64,000 nt of DNA from Caulobacterales bacterium (GTDB taxonomy: Bacteria; Pseudomonadota; Alphaproteobacteria; Caulobacterales; Parvularculaceae): contig JACKIL010000001.1 in assembly GCA_020638525.1 (NCBI GenBank), forward strand, positions 62,001 through 126,000. The letters run 5' to 3'. The notes below the pieces were generated by a model. It saw only the letters and a program-made list of their open reading frames with translations, made no database searches and was not told the DNA's origin. The position numbers and the translations under genes were made by a program. Positions 1 through 8,294 of this stretch are shown here, piece after piece; the first letter of the stretch is position 1, and each line of letters opens with the position of its first letter.

Positions 1-258
1 CACCCGGCGGTGGCGCAGGCGGGCGTTATCGGCGTCACCCATCCGAAATGGCAGGAGCGCCCGCTTCTCGTTGTCGTCAAGAAAGAAGGCGCCGAGACTT
101 CCAGCGAGGAAGTGCGCGAGTTCCTGAAGGACAAGCTCGACAAGATCGCCTGGCCCGACGCCGTTGAGTTTATTCAGGAAATGCCGCTCGGCGCGACTGG
201 CAAGGTGCTCAAGACCGAGCTTCGAAAGATGTTCGGCTCCTACCAGTTGCCCGAATAG
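1..258 (+). CDS. Acyl-CoA synthetase (AMP-forming), C-terminal fragment
   Basis: Only the last 85 or so codons are in the window; the frame is open to base 1, so the internal GTG at position 10 is not the true start. The visible part is the C-terminal AMP-binding domain of the ANL superfamily. It has the lead-in HPAVAQAGVIG followed by the hinge-distal segment ending MPLGATGKVLKTELRK, where the Lys after GATG is the conserved adenylation lysine. Family members activate a fatty or aryl acid to its CoA thioester in the cytoplasm. The substrate cannot be read from this piece. A 3-chlorobenzoate or medium/long-chain fatty acid ligase are equally possible. Confidence 0.85.
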   Translation, partial: HPAVAQAGVIGVTHPKWQERPLLVVVKKEGAETSSEEVREFLKDKLDKIAWPDAVEFIQEMPLGATGKVLKTELRKMFGSYQLPE

Positions 259-349
259 GCGCGCCTTTCCGTTTTTGATCTTTCTCATGGAACGCCGCTT
301 CCGCGCGGGCGAGGATGCTTCTCGCAATTCAGCCGGAGGAGAAGCTCCC

Positions 350-814
350 ATGAGCATTTCGATGGACGCGAAGGCGCGCAAGAAATTCCTCGCCATTCTT
401 GACGACGCGCTCGATCTCACGATCGCCACCAATCGAGCGGACGGCTATCCGCAGGCGACCGTCGTCAGTTTCGTGCATGACGGAGATAAGATTTATCTAG
501 GGTGCAGTCCCGCAAGCCAGAAGGCGCAAAACATGTTGCGCGACGATCGCGTCTCGGTCGCGCTCACGGCGCCTTACAAGTCATGGGATGAAATTCGCGG
601 CGCTTCGATCGGCGGTCGCGCGCGGCGCGTCACCGAGACTGAAGAGCTTCAGCGCGTCGGCGCGTTGATGCTCGCGCGGTTTCCGCAAGTCGCCGAATTC
701 ATGAAGTCAGGAATGATGGAAGAGACTTTCGTCTTCCGGATCGATCCGGAAGTCATTTCCATTCTCGATTATTCGCTGGGCTTTGGTCACACGGAGCTGC
801 ATGACGGGGCGTAA
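350..814 (+). CDS. Pyridoxamine 5'-phosphate oxidase-family (PPOX-fold) protein
   Basis: A 154-residue protein starting at the ATG at 350, preceded by GGAGGAGAAG; an upstream in-frame start at 164 would run through the neighbouring gene's end and lacks a ribosome site. The sequence follows the split-barrel flavin-binding fold: an early LTIATNRADGYPQATVVSF strand pair, then IYLGCSPASQKAQNM and RVSVAL. These are typical of small FMN- or F420-type PPOX proteins. The substrate is unknown; pyridoxamine phosphate itself is unlikely because the protein is shorter than PdxH and lacks its C-terminal signature. It stands 90 bp after the acyl-CoA ligase on the same strand. Confidence 0.75.
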   Translation: MSISMDAKARKKFLAILDDALDLTIATNRADGYPQATVVSFVHDGDKIYLGCSPASQKAQNMLRDDRVSVALTAPYKSWDEIRGASIGGRARRVTETEELQRVGALMLARFPQVAEFMKSGMMEETFVFRIDPEVISILDYSLGFGHTELHDGA

Positions 815-1198
815 GCGCGCTGTCGGCTTCGAGGTCAAGGGAGGCATTTGAACAAGGCGCGTCCGCCGTCGCCGCGCCGCTGTTCGCGCAAGTCCCGCAG
901 CAGGCGCGCGATCCGTCGGCCGGGAAGGCCGCCATGGCGCCCACAAGATTCTCCGCTCCCAAAAAATGCACTCTGAGCAAGATGACTCTCCGGTTTGCGA
1001 GGGGGCCCGATCGGCTCCGGCGGGCGGCGGCCTCGCTGGATCCGTTTGTTCCGCGGCGACCCATCGGGCCGCCCTCACGCACATTCTCTACTGCAATTGA
1101 TAATGATTCGCAAATACTATCTCGCCGCATGGGAAAGATGACAGCCGGGGCGGCGGCGCCTAAATGGGGGCTGGTCGCCGGAGAAGGAGAGCCAGCCA
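815..1198. other. 384-bp intergenic stretch with no convincing gene
   Basis: Open frames on both strands here are low-complexity Arg/Ala/Ser-rich translations of GC-rich DNA without ribosome sites or recognisable domains. The only structured element is a Fur-box-like AT-rich stretch near 1097-1117. A ribosome site (GAGAAGGAGAG) for the next gene closes the stretch. Confidence 0.6.
1097..1117. promoter_or_regulatory. Fur/Irr-box-like sequence
   Basis: The bases read TTGATAATGATTCGCAAATA, which resembles the classical iron box (GATAATGAT repeats) and the TGATTCGCA core often seen in Fur sites. It lies 80 bp before the pterin dehydratase start. No iron gene is visible on either side, so the target is unclear. 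The similarity was judged by eye; a chance match in the only AT-rich island of this gap is possible. Confidence 0.35.
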
Positions 1199-1501
1199 AT
1201 GGTCGCGAAACTGACCGAGGCCGAAAGAAGCGCATTCTTTGAGGAATTCGCCGGCTGGGAGCCCGTGGACGGGCGGGACGCGGCGAAGAAGGCGTTCGCC
1301 TTCGCCGACTTCAACGAGGCGTTCGGCTTTATGGCGCGGGTCGCGCTCGCCGCCGAAAAGGCGGACCATCACCCCGAATGGTTCAACGTCTACAATCGGG
1401 TGGAAATAACGCTGACGACACATGACGCCGGCGGGCTTTCAAAGCGCGACGCCAGCCTCGCGCGCTTTATCGAGGCGGCGGCGCGCGGGAGCAGGGGATA
1501 A
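1199..1501 (+). CDS. phhB: Pterin-4a-carbinolamine dehydratase
   Basis: A 100-residue protein of normal family length. It carries the family signature HHPEWFNVYNRVEI (residues about 61-74), with the paired histidines that protonate the substrate, preceded by the helix FADFNEAFGFMARVALAAEKA. It dehydrates 4a-hydroxytetrahydrobiopterin to quinonoid dihydrobiopterin in the cytoplasm, supporting phenylalanine hydroxylase; no phenylalanine hydroxylase is in the window. Some family members also act as transcription cofactors or in molybdopterin-related roles. The ATG follows a strong ribosome site (GGAGAAGGAGAG). Confidence 0.9.
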   Translation: MVAKLTEAERSAFFEEFAGWEPVDGRDAAKKAFAFADFNEAFGFMARVALAAEKADHHPEWFNVYNRVEITLTTHDAGGLSKRDASLARFIEAAARGSRG

Positions 1502-1505
1502 ACGC

Positions 1506-1540
1506 AGGCGCCGCAAATTCGCCGTCTCGGCGCCTTTCTC
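1506..1540 (+). terminator. Possible intrinsic terminator after phhB
   Basis: A perfect 7-bp inverted repeat, AGGCGCC (1506-1512) and GGCGCCT (1529-1535), with a 16-nt loop, followed by TTCTC. It starts 5 bp after the phhB stop and precedes chvI. The long loop and weak T-run keep confidence low. Confidence 0.4.
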
Positions 1541-1596
1541 ACGCCCGCCAAAGAGGGTACCGATAACAGGCTGAAAACACGCGAGGATTCTTGACC

Positions 1597-2292
1597 ATGG
1601 CGACGATCGCGCTGGTGGACGACGACGAAAATATTCTCACTTCGGTATCCATGGCGCTGGAGGCTGAGGGGCACACGGTAAAGACGTTCGAAGATGGGGC
1701 GGCTGCGCTCGCCGACATCGTCGCGTCGCCGCCGGACCTCGTCGTCTCCGACATCAAGATGCCGACGATGGACGGGATGGAGCTCCTGCGGCGCATTCGC
1801 CAAAGCTCTGACCTGCCGCTCATCTTCCTGACGTCGAAGGACGAAGAGATCGACGAAGTGCTCGGCCTTACGCTCGGCGCCGACGATTATGTGAAGAAGC
1901 CGTTCTCGCAGCGCCTGCTGATCGAACGCATCAAGGCGGTGCTGCGCCGGCGCCAGGCGGGCGCGACGCCGACGGCGGAAGAAGAAAAGAAAGTCATCCG
2001 CCGCGGCGAGCTGACGCTCGACCCGCTGCGCCACGCTTGCGCCTGGAAGGGCAAGCATGTGACCCTGACGGTGACAGAGTTCCTCATTCTCGAAGCGCTC
2101 GCGCAGCGCCCCGGCTATGTCAAAAGCCGCGATCAACTGATGGATGCGGCCTATGACGATCAGGTCTATGTCGACGACCGCACGATCGACAGCCACATCA
2201 AGCGAATCCGCAAGAAGTTCCGTGTCGTTGACAGGGAATTCGACGCGATCGAAACGCTCTATGGCGTGGGTTACAAATATAACGACGGCTAA
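1597..2292 (+). CDS. chvI: Response regulator ChvI (OmpR/PhoB family)
   Basis: A 231-residue regulator: receiver domain (residues 1-115) with the acidic pocket DDD at 8-10, phosphoacceptor Asp52 (VVSDIKMP) and the Lys of VKKPF, then a winged-helix DNA-binding domain ending IETLYGVGYKYND. The ATG at 1597 is preferred over the TTG two codons earlier because GAGGA lies at normal spacing before it. ChvI with ChvG controls envelope, acid-response and exopolysaccharide genes in Rhizobiales and relatives. The order chvI-chvG-hprK-EIIA-HPr is conserved in Alphaproteobacteria and makes this identification firm. Confidence 0.93.
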   Translation: MATIALVDDDENILTSVSMALEAEGHTVKTFEDGAAALADIVASPPDLVVSDIKMPTMDGMELLRRIRQSSDLPLIFLTSKDEEIDEVLGLTLGADDYVKKPFSQRLLIERIKAVLRRRQAGATPTAEEEKKVIRRGELTLDPLRHACAWKGKHVTLTVTEFLILEALAQRPGYVKSRDQLMDAAYDDQVYVDDRTIDSHIKRIRKKFRVVDREFDAIETLYGVGYKYNDG

Positions 2293-2295
2293 CGG

Positions 2296-4032
2296 ATGAC
2301 GGCGGAGGCCGCCGGCAAGAACAAAAGACGGCGCAGGGGCGGAGGAATTCAGATTTCCCGCCTGACGGTGACGATTGTTCTCGCGAACCTTATCGGCCTT
2401 GTCATTCTTCTGCTCGGCTCGTTCGGCCTCACGCAGTATCGCGACGGCCTCATCCTCGCAAAACTCGAAGGCGTGCGCGCGCAGGCGCAGATCATCGCCG
2501 ACGTGCTCGCGCAGGTCGCGATCGACGAAACATCATGCCAGCCCGTCGAGGAGGCCGAGATTGAGCGCGCCGGCGAGTCGAACGCCATCTGCTCTCTCGC
2601 GCTGAACGAAGGCGACGTCACCGAAGTTTTCAATCGCGTGTGGGACAGCTTTGAAGGCCGCGTGCGAATCTTCAACGCGCCGCAGACATTCGAAACGCCG
2701 CCGGTGAAGGATGCGAGCGCGCTCCTCATCGAAGACGTCGTTCTTCGCCGCGACAAGATCGTGATGTCGGATCTGCCGCCGCTGGAAGAAGGCGGCGCTG
2801 AAGGATTCTTCAATTCGCTCACGACCGACCTCACCAAATGGCTGAGCGATGTCCTTTCGGGCGGCTTCCGCAAACAGGCGGCGCGGCGAACGGTGGAAGA
2901 CGAACTCAACTCCGCGCTCGCCTCTTCTCCCTTCGCCAGCGATCGTGGCGCTGCGAGCGTGCGGCTCAATGAAAATGGCGAGCTTGTCGCGTCGGTTTCC
3001 GTGCCGATCAGGAAAGTGCAGGCGATCTACGGCGTCGTTACGGCTGAGATCGGCGGCATTGACGACCTCGTCGCGGAAACGCGGCGCTCCATTCTGCCAT
3101 TCTTCGGGCTCGCCGCGACGGCGGCGATCCTTTCATCGCTGCTGCTCACCGCTGCAATCGCCCAGCCGATCCGCCAGCTTGCGCAGGCGACCGACAAAGT
3201 GCGCGAGGGCATCGCCATGGCGGGCCGCGCGCGCATTCCCGATCTTGCGCACCGGCGCGACGAAATCGGCGAGCTGTCCGCCGCCTTGCGGGCGATGATG
3301 CAGGCGATCTATGCGCGAATAGACGCCATCGAAAGTTTCGCGGCCGACGTAGCGCACGAGCTCAAGAACCCGCTGACATCGATCCGCAGCGCCGTCGAAA
3401 CGCTCGACATCGCGCAGAAGCCGGAAGCGCGCGCCAAGCTCATGGGCGTCATCAAGAAAGACGTCGCGCGGATGGACCGTCTCATCACCGATATTTCGAA
3501 CGCGTCGCGCCTCGACGCCGAGCTCGCGCGCGAAACGCGCGCAGTCATCGACATCCGCAAGCTTCTCAAAGACATCGTCGACCTCTACGCGACGATCAAC
3601 AAGGAAGGCGACGCGCGCGTCATCTTCGATGCTTCCGGCGCGCCGCTTTATCTCCTCGCCAACCCTTCCGCGCTGGGACAGGTCTTCCGAAATCTCATCG
3701 ACAATGCGCGCTCCTTCAGCCCGAAAGACGGCGAAGTGCGCCTCTTCCTCGAAAGCCCGCATGACCGCTACGGCATGATCCGCGTCTATGTCGACGATGA
3801 CGGGCCGGGCATTCCGGAAGACGCGCTCGACAAGATCTTCCGGCGTTTCTACACGAAGCGCCCCGCCGGCGCGGCCTTCGGGAACAATTCGGGTCTTGGC
3901 CTTGCGATCTGCCGGCAGATCGTGAACTCGCATGGCGGGCGCGTATTCGCCGAGAACCGTCGCGGCGGCGCCGAGCCCGGCGACGAGAAGGTCGCCGGCG
4001 CGCGTTTCATCGTCGAACTTCCGGCGGCCTGA
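2296..4032 (+). CDS. chvG: Sensor histidine kinase ChvG
   Basis: A 578-residue inner-membrane kinase starting 3 bp after chvI. Residues about 20-45 form TM1 (LTVTIVLANLIGLVILLLGS). A periplasmic sensor region of about 220 residues follows, then TM2 near 265-290, a HAMP linker (QPIRQLAQATDKVREG), and the HisKA box VAHELKNPLTSIR with phosphorylated His354. The HATPase domain shows the N box (NLIDNARSF), G1 (DDGPGIPE) and G2 (GLGLAICRQI). The periplasmic domain is where ExoR binds in Rhizobiales; no exoR is in this window. Downstream hprK begins 1 bp after the stop, indicating one operon. Confidence 0.93.
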   Translation: MTAEAAGKNKRRRRGGGIQISRLTVTIVLANLIGLVILLLGSFGLTQYRDGLILAKLEGVRAQAQIIADVLAQVAIDETSCQPVEEAEIERAGESNAICSLALNEGDVTEVFNRVWDSFEGRVRIFNAPQTFETPPVKDASALLIEDVVLRRDKIVMSDLPPLEEGGAEGFFNSLTTDLTKWLSDVLSGGFRKQAARRTVEDELNSALASSPFASDRGAASVRLNENGELVASVSVPIRKVQAIYGVVTAEIGGIDDLVAETRRSILPFFGLAATAAILSSLLLTAAIAQPIRQLAQATDKVREGIAMAGRARIPDLAHRRDEIGELSAALRAMMQAIYARIDAIESFAADVAHELKNPLTSIRSAVETLDIAQKPEARAKLMGVIKKDVARMDRLITDISNASRLDAELARETRAVIDIRKLLKDIVDLYATINKEGDARVIFDASGAPLYLLANPSALGQVFRNLIDNARSFSPKDGEVRLFLESPHDRYGMIRVYVDDDGPGIPEDALDKIFRRFYTKRPAGAAFGNNSGLGLAICRQIVNSHGGRVFAENRRGGAEPGDEKVAGARFIVELPAA

Positions 4033-4033
4033 T

Positions 4034-4495
4034 ATGGGCGAGGGCGCGCTCACTCATGGCGTTGCAGTCGCCGTCTCAGTCGACCCTGATGGTCCTCTTG
4101 CAGGCGCTCTCCTTCTTGGACCGTCAGCAAGCGGAAAATCCGCGCTCGCCCTGAGACTGATCGAGGAATGCCCGTGGCGGCGCACTGCGCTCGTCGCTGA
4201 TGACGCAGTGCTCCTCAAAGGCGACGGCGGGCGGATTATCGCGCGCGCGCCGGAGCGAATCGCAGGACTCATCGAAGTGCGCGGCTTCGGTCCCGCCCGC
4301 GTACGCCGCCTTGAGACCGCGCCAATGCTCGCTGCATTCGACCTTTCCGCGCCTGAAAGCAGGTTCCCCGAACCCTCCATGCGGGAGTACGCGCCCGGGA
4401 TCGCGCTCGCTCTCTGGCCGTTCCGGGCGGGAGAGGGCGGGCCTGCGCGGCTTCGCGCCGCGTTGCGGTCGATTCTGGGTGGACAAACGCTTTAG
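4034..4495 (+). CDS. hprK: Short HPr kinase/phosphorylase
   Basis: A 153-residue protein containing only the catalytic domain, as is normal for alphaproteobacterial HprK (Firmicute HprK is about 310 aa). The Walker A is GPSASGKS at residues 29-36, followed by the conserved LVADDAVLLKG and the signature RGFGPARVR. It phosphorylates Ser46-type serine on HPr, linking PTS flux to the cell's metabolic state. The start is ATG 4034, almost touching the chvG stop. EIIA and HPr follow, so substrate and enzyme are co-encoded. Confidence 0.9.
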   Translation: MGEGALTHGVAVAVSVDPDGPLAGALLLGPSASGKSALALRLIEECPWRRTALVADDAVLLKGDGGRIIARAPERIAGLIEVRGFGPARVRRLETAPMLAAFDLSAPESRFPEPSMREYAPGIALALWPFRAGEGGPARLRAALRSILGGQTL

Positions 4496-4641
4496 CCTGA
4501 GCACCATGGCGACTCGCGGGGGAGCCGTTTTCGTTTTCAATCGGAGCGAGAACGGCTCTATATCTTTCGGGTGTTGCGTATCTGGCTGCGAACCGATCTC
4601 GCCTGCGAAGGTCGTGGGAACGCTGGACTGAAGGAGCCTTG

Positions 4642-5052
4642 ATGATCGGCCTTGTTATCGTCACGCATGGACGTCTTGCGGAAGAATTCCTTGCGGCTGC
4701 AGAGCATGTCGTCGGTCCGCAGGAGAAAGCGCGCGCGGTTTCGATCGGCGCGGATGACGACATGGAAAAACGGCGGGCGGATATTCTCGCCGCTGCGAAA
4801 GAAGTCGATTCAGGCGACGGCGTCATCATCCTCACCGACATGTTCGGCGGCACGCCGTCGAACCTTGCGATCTCGGTGATGGAGAAGGCGAACGCGGAAG
4901 TGATCGCGGGCGTGAACCTGCCGATGTTGATCAAGCTTGCATCGATCAGAGCCGATCAGGATTTGAAGGGCGCGGTCGCCGCCGCGCATGATGCGGGGCG
5001 GAAATACATCAACGTCGCTTCGTGGGTGCTCTCCGGGGAAGCAGCAGACTAA
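4642..5052 (+). CDS. PTS-Ntr-like EIIA, mannose family
   Basis: A 136-residue EIIA of the mannose type (ManX/AgaF fold). His9 in IVTHG is the expected phosphorylation site, and TDMFGGTPSN is the family's second signature. The ATG at 4642 sits after AAGGAG with ideal spacing; the TTG one codon earlier is rejected. No EIIB/C/D permease is near, so it probably acts as a regulatory terminal acceptor, as in other alphaproteobacteria where this protein accompanies chvGI and hprK. The 146 bp before it contain no other gene. Confidence 0.9.
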   Translation: MIGLVIVTHGRLAEEFLAAAEHVVGPQEKARAVSIGADDDMEKRRADILAAAKEVDSGDGVIILTDMFGGTPSNLAISVMEKANAEVIAGVNLPMLIKLASIRADQDLKGAVAAAHDAGRKYINVASWVLSGEAAD

Positions 5053-5064
5053 CGAGGCGGGGCG

Positions 5065-5343
5065 TTGTCGGAAGCCGTGTCGGCCACCGTAAAGATCGTG
5101 AACCTGCGCGGCCTTCATGCGCGCGCATCCGCCAAGTTCTGTGCGGTGACGAATTCCTTCGACGCCAATGTGCGCGTGACACACGAAGACTGGACCGTTC
5201 CCGGCAATTCGATCATGGGCCTTGCAACGCTCGGAGCCGGCATCGGCTCGGAGATCGTGATATCCGCTGAAGGTCCGCAAGCGGCCGAAGCCGTTGATAC
5301 GCTCGTCAAACTTGTCACCGACAAGTTCGGCGAGAAGGAATAA
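5065..5343 (+). CDS. ptsH: Phosphocarrier protein HPr
   Basis: A 92-residue HPr. The active His is His18 in RGLHARAS, and the HprK-target serine is Ser49 in GNSIMGLATLG. There is no ATG: the start is TTG 5065 behind GAGG, with GTG 5077 as a weaker alternative. Enzyme I (ptsP/ptsI) is not in the window. The gene ends 2 bp before the stop of the convergent DUF4175 gene, with no room for a terminator. Confidence 0.92.
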   Translation: MSEAVSATVKIVNLRGLHARASAKFCAVTNSFDANVRVTHEDWTVPGNSIMGLATLGAGIGSEIVISAEGPQAAEAVDTLVKLVTDKFGEKE

Positions 5344-5345
5344 TC

Positions 5346-7799
5346 TCAGAACCAGTCGAGCAGGCGCTCGAGATATTTCACTTCGTCTTCGCTGCGCTCG
5401 CCATCCGAAAGGCGCCGGCGCAGTTCGTCGAGCACGTCGCGCGCGCTACGCGCCTCGCCTTCCTCGGGAAGGTCGACGCCGCGGCCATAGGCGTTGCCGG
5501 CGGGGCGGCCGAGGGGGTCGAGCGAGGCGCCTTCGCCTTGCGTCTGTCCCTGACCCATTTGCTGGCCCGCCTGTTTGCCTTGCGCTTCCGCGAGGGCCTG
5601 CGCGCCTTCGCGCAGCTTGCCGATCGCGTCTTCCATCGCCGTCGTCGCAGCGTCGAAATTGTCGGAGCGCAGCGCCGATTCCGCTTCCTGCATGTCGCGC
5701 AGCGCCTGCCCGAGCGAGCGAGCACCGTCGCCATTCGGGTCTGCGCGCGAGCCGTTTTCTTTCAGCGCATCAAGGAGCTTAGACAGGTCGCCCGCGAGGT
5801 CGCCCTGTTCGCCTGCGAGCGGATCGCCATTCGCGCCAAACTCCTTGCCTTCATCGAAGGCGCGGTTCGAAAGATCGCGCTGGCGGCCGATAAGATCGCC
5901 GGCTTCGCCCGCGGCGCCGCCTTGTCCCTGTCCGGGCGATCCTTGTCCGGACTGTCCGCCGCCGGCGCCGCGCGACGACATTCTGAGATTGTTGAGAAGG
6001 TTTTCGAGATCGGAAAGCGCCTGCCGCGCTGCGCTGCGCGCGCCCGACTGGGCGAGGTTGTTGATGGAATCGAGCATCTGGTCGAGATCGCCGGGCGTCA
6101 GCGCCTCATCGCCCTGCGCGCTTTCGCCTTGCGGAATTTGCCCCGATTGCGCGAGCGCCTGCAGATATTGCTGCATCGCGTCGCGCAGCTCTTCGACGAG
6201 TTTGGCGATCTCGTCATCGCTTGCGTTGTTTTCAAGCGCCTGACGCAGCGCATCCTGCGCGGCTTCAAGCCGGCGGCGCGCAAGTTCCAGCGCCTCATCT
6301 TCCAGCTGCAGAGCCAGCGGCCAGAATTCCTCGACTGTCTGTTTGAAGTCCTCGTCGCGCTGGCGCATCACTTTCCAGAAGGCCGTCCGTATAAGGAGGT
6401 AATCCGTGCTCTTGTCGTAGAAGCGGTCCGGCGCGAAGGTGAGCGCATCAAGTGAGCGGCCGACGCGCGGCCAGGCTTTCGCAGCGACAGCGAGCGTCTG
6501 GCGCTGTTCAATGACGGCGCGCGCAAGCGGATTGTAGAATTCGCGCGCGGGAAGGCGGGTCGCGACTTCTTCAGTTTCGCCTGTCTGGCCCGCGCCGTCC
6601 GTCACGACGATCTTCGCGATGACGCCAAGGCCCGCCCACGGGTCCGATTGCAGGTCGAGATCGAAGCGCCGCTCGCCGGATTTGCCGCTGACGCCATCGA
6701 GCGCGATGCTGCGCGTCTCGCGGACTGACATCTCGTCGAGTTCCGGCGCATCGAGCGGGCGTTCCTGATCGGGGTCGAGGCGCAGGCGCAGTGTCGCGCC
6801 CGTAATGCCGTAGTCGTCGTCGATCGACAGCGCGACCGCGAGCCGCGCATCGTCCGTCGTCGCAGGCGGTTCGATAAAGCCGACGGAAGGCGCGGTGTCT
6901 GGCACGACGCCGATCGGCCAGCGACCCTCTGCGGCGCCGATGCGCAAGGCGACGGCGCCGCTCGTTTCAAGCGGCAGGCTCGCCCGGCCGGGCGAGTCCT
7001 TCTCCGGTTCGGCGAGCGTGCGGCCTTCCGGCGTTTCGAGGGAGAGCGCAAAGCGCCGGGCGTTGTTGATCTGCGCGACGATGTGGGAGCCTGCCGGCGC
7101 GTCGATCTGCTGGCGCCCGCCGCTGACGGCCTCGCCCGCGCGCAGAAGATAGATTGGCGCCTTGCCGGTATAGGCGGGCGGTTCGATCCACAGATCTGCG
7201 ACGGCGGTCGCGCCGATATGGCCGGAACCGGGGGTGAAAGAGGCGGTGAGGCGGGAGGCCCATTGCGGCCCGGCGGCGACCAGCGCGACGGCGAGAAGGC
7301 CCGGCGCGGCGAAGCGGAGCGACCAAGGGTCGACAGCGTCCGCCGTCGCCTTCGGCGTCCTGAGGCGCGCCTTCGCCGCCTCGCGGCGCATCTCGGCGAG
7401 ATGGGCCCGCCACAGCGGCGAGGTCTCGCCGGAGCGGAAGGGCCGGTCCTTGATCGCCTGCAGCGGATTGTGCTGAAGGCCGCCGTCTTCTTCGAGGCGC
7501 GCCAAGGCGTCCCGGCGGGATGGGAAGGACAGGCGAGGGCCGAAGCGGAGGGCGGCCGCGCCCGTCGCGGCGATGGCGGCGGCGAGCGAAAGCCAGTGGG
7601 CCCATTCTGGGACAATCCGCCAGACATCGAAGAGGCCCAAGGTGAGAATGAGGAAGGAAGGCGCGCCGACCGCAAGAAGAACCGGCCAGAGCTGCTCCCA
7701 CAGCAGCACGCCGCGCGTCAGCGAAATCGTGAACGGCCCGGGCGGGCGCTTCGCCAAGCGTTCGCCAACATTCACGCGCCGTTTCAACGCCTTCGTCAT
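5346..7799 (-). CDS. DUF4175 (TIGR02302) membrane protein
   Basis: An 817-residue protein with two hydrophobic helices near the N-terminus (residues about 30-55 and 63-85). A large, probably extracytoplasmic central region follows, then a long helical Glu/Ala/Gln-rich segment (residues about 480-580) and low-complexity Gly/Gln-rich runs (GGGQSGQGSPGQGQGG). This architecture matches the alphaproteobacterial TIGR02302 family, whose function is not established. It is transcribed divergently from the DUF5658 gene. The polar low-complexity C-terminal third suggests a flexible, protein-binding tail. Only the family assignment, by length and pattern, is claimed. Confidence 0.8.
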   Translation of the reverse strand: MTKALKRRVNVGERLAKRPPGPFTISLTRGVLLWEQLWPVLLAVGAPSFLILTLGLFDVWRIVPEWAHWLSLAAAIAATGAAALRFGPRLSFPSRRDALARLEEDGGLQHNPLQAIKDRPFRSGETSPLWRAHLAEMRREAAKARLRTPKATADAVDPWSLRFAAPGLLAVALVAAGPQWASRLTASFTPGSGHIGATAVADLWIEPPAYTGKAPIYLLRAGEAVSGGRQQIDAPAGSHIVAQINNARRFALSLETPEGRTLAEPEKDSPGRASLPLETSGAVALRIGAAEGRWPIGVVPDTAPSVGFIEPPATTDDARLAVALSIDDDYGITGATLRLRLDPDQERPLDAPELDEMSVRETRSIALDGVSGKSGERRFDLDLQSDPWAGLGVIAKIVVTDGAGQTGETEEVATRLPAREFYNPLARAVIEQRQTLAVAAKAWPRVGRSLDALTFAPDRFYDKSTDYLLIRTAFWKVMRQRDEDFKQTVEEFWPLALQLEDEALELARRRLEAAQDALRQALENNASDDEIAKLVEELRDAMQQYLQALAQSGQIPQGESAQGDEALTPGDLDQMLDSINNLAQSGARSAARQALSDLENLLNNLRMSSRGAGGGQSGQGSPGQGQGGAAGEAGDLIGRQRDLSNRAFDEGKEFGANGDPLAGEQGDLAGDLSKLLDALKENGSRADPNGDGARSLGQALRDMQEAESALRSDNFDAATTAMEDAIGKLREGAQALAEAQGKQAGQQMGQGQTQGEGASLDPLGRPAGNAYGRGVDLPEEGEARSARDVLDELRRRLSDGERSEDEVKYLERLLDWF

Positions 7800-7915
7800 A
7801 CTTCTTGCACTTTATCGCCCGAGGGGCGTTTCGTCGATTGGCGAAGCCGCATTTCGCCGTCAAAAAGAACCGGTTGGCGGGATTTTGCGATAGACTGGTT
7901 AACGGAGCAGCGGGT

Positions 7916-8290
7916 TTGGTCTGGTCGATACTTTCGAGAAAGCGCCGGAAGAAGCTCGCCGACGACGCCTCGCGCTCGCGCGCGAACAAGATCGCCGTGA
8001 AAATCGCGTGGGGCGCGGTGATCTTCTATAATTGCGTCGGCCTCCTCGACATCGCCTCGACCCATATCGCCGTCACCAATGGCGCGGGCGAAGAGGCGAA
8101 CCCCGTTATGCGAATTGCAATGGCGAATTTAGGGCCGGGCTGGGTCGGCGCGAAGCTGATGCTTCAGATGCTGATCAGCGTGATGGTGCTGTGGTTCCCG
8201 CACCGCATCGTGCTCGCCATCTTCATTCTGGCGGTCTCGTTCAACGCCTGGATCGTCTATCAGAACTTCGCGATCGCGGGGTTTTTCTAG
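7916..8290 (+). CDS. DUF5658-type small membrane protein
   Basis: About 124 residues with three predicted membrane helices: VKIAWGAVIFYNCVGLLDIAS, KLMLQMLISVMVLWF and IVLAIFILAVSFNAWIVY. The stretch LLDIASTHIAVTNGAGEEANPVM is typical of DUF5658 proteins, of unknown function. The start is uncertain. TTG 7916 has GGAG at normal distance; the frame also stays open to TTG 7805, but that would add an Arg/Lys-rich N-terminus lying in the divergent promoter region. It is followed by the convergent esterase gene 4 bp away. Confidence 0.65.
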   Translation: MVWSILSRKRRKKLADDASRSRANKIAVKIAWGAVIFYNCVGLLDIASTHIAVTNGAGEEANPVMRIAMANLGPGWVGAKLMLQMLISVMVLWFPHRIVLAIFILAVSFNAWIVYQNFAIAGFF

Positions 8291-8294
8291 GCGG

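Noticed and set aside
753..1235. A minus-strand small gene controlled by the Fur-like box, for example a hemin-uptake HmuP-like protein.
   Set aside because: None of the minus-strand frames shows the HmuP pattern or a ribosome site; translations are low complexity.
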